Part shown: positions 28,056 through 28,094 of the stretch, in pieces
Layout of the letters: every line of letters starts with the position of its first letter
Numbering within the stretch: the first letter of the stretch is position 1
Assembly (NCBI GenBank): GCA_003427395.1
Contig: BFEA01000625.1
Coordinates: 312,390-340,483 of the forward strand
Direction: 5' to 3'
DNA: 28,094 nt
Source: Chara braunii
Taxonomy: Eukaryota > Streptophyta > Charophyceae > Charales > Characeae
Made by a program: the position numbers and the translations under genes
The notes under the pieces: model-generated
What the model saw: only the letters and a program-made list of their open reading frames with translations
Database searches by the model: none
What the model was told of the DNA's origin: nothing

Positions 28056-28094
28056 ATCAGAAAACAGAGACAACTTCCCGTACAGGATTATGGG

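Overview
The window looks like repeat-dominated nuclear DNA of a green plant or streptophyte alga. I cannot name the species. A charophyte such as Chara is my best guess, and it is only an inference. The lineage evidence is a set of U6 snRNA-derived sequences that carry the plant-type signatures (GACATCCG at the 5' end and AAATCGAGAAATGG at the 3' end) rather than the animal ones. A non-LTR retrotransposon, plant-like MITEs, long microsatellites and a 20-N scaffold gap agree with an assembled eukaryotic draft genome. No intact, confidently recognised protein-coding gene is present. Most of the open frames are by-products of tandem repeats.

Layout. 1-2.8 kb: two outward-facing hAT-like ends flank a ~0.9 kb polypurine tract and a dispersed repeat that starts with CAGGGGTG. 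2.8-4.5 kb: nothing recognised. 4.5-6.3 kb: CG-rich minisatellites with 52-53 bp and 40 bp periods. 6.9-8.1 kb, minus strand: the most gene-like segment, a broken coding region for a Josephin/OTU-like cysteine peptidase domain followed by two Cys/His-rich modules that share one ligand spacing. It lies directly inside a second copy of the CAGGGGTG repeat, which is itself split by a 581 bp element with TIRs and an 8 bp target duplication. 9-10.7 kb: nothing recognised.

10.8-14.35 kb: nested retroposons, namely a tRNA-headed SINE candidate, a 5'-truncated LINE (RT tail, CCHC zinc finger, 3' UTR, A-rich tail) with target duplication AAGGTGCA, and a second tRNA-like head. 14.4-18 kb: a tandem repeat with an assembly gap, a third tRNA-like unit, a U6 fragment, a (GA)n tract, and two stretches crowded with short hairpins. 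18-23.5 kb: almost nothing recognisable. 23.5-26.4 kb: four of the five U6-derived retrocopies, one split by another retroposon, interleaved with a minus-strand tRNA-like head, a tail-only insertion, a MITE and a long foldback element. 26.6-28.1 kb: a microsatellite, a tandem dimer, a 41-44 bp minisatellite, a second copy of the MITE and one unassigned ORF.

The window reads as a record of layered insertions rather than a set of cooperating genes. The two items most likely to be new are the peptidase/CHHHC-module coding remnant and the local concentration of polyadenylated U6 retrocopies.
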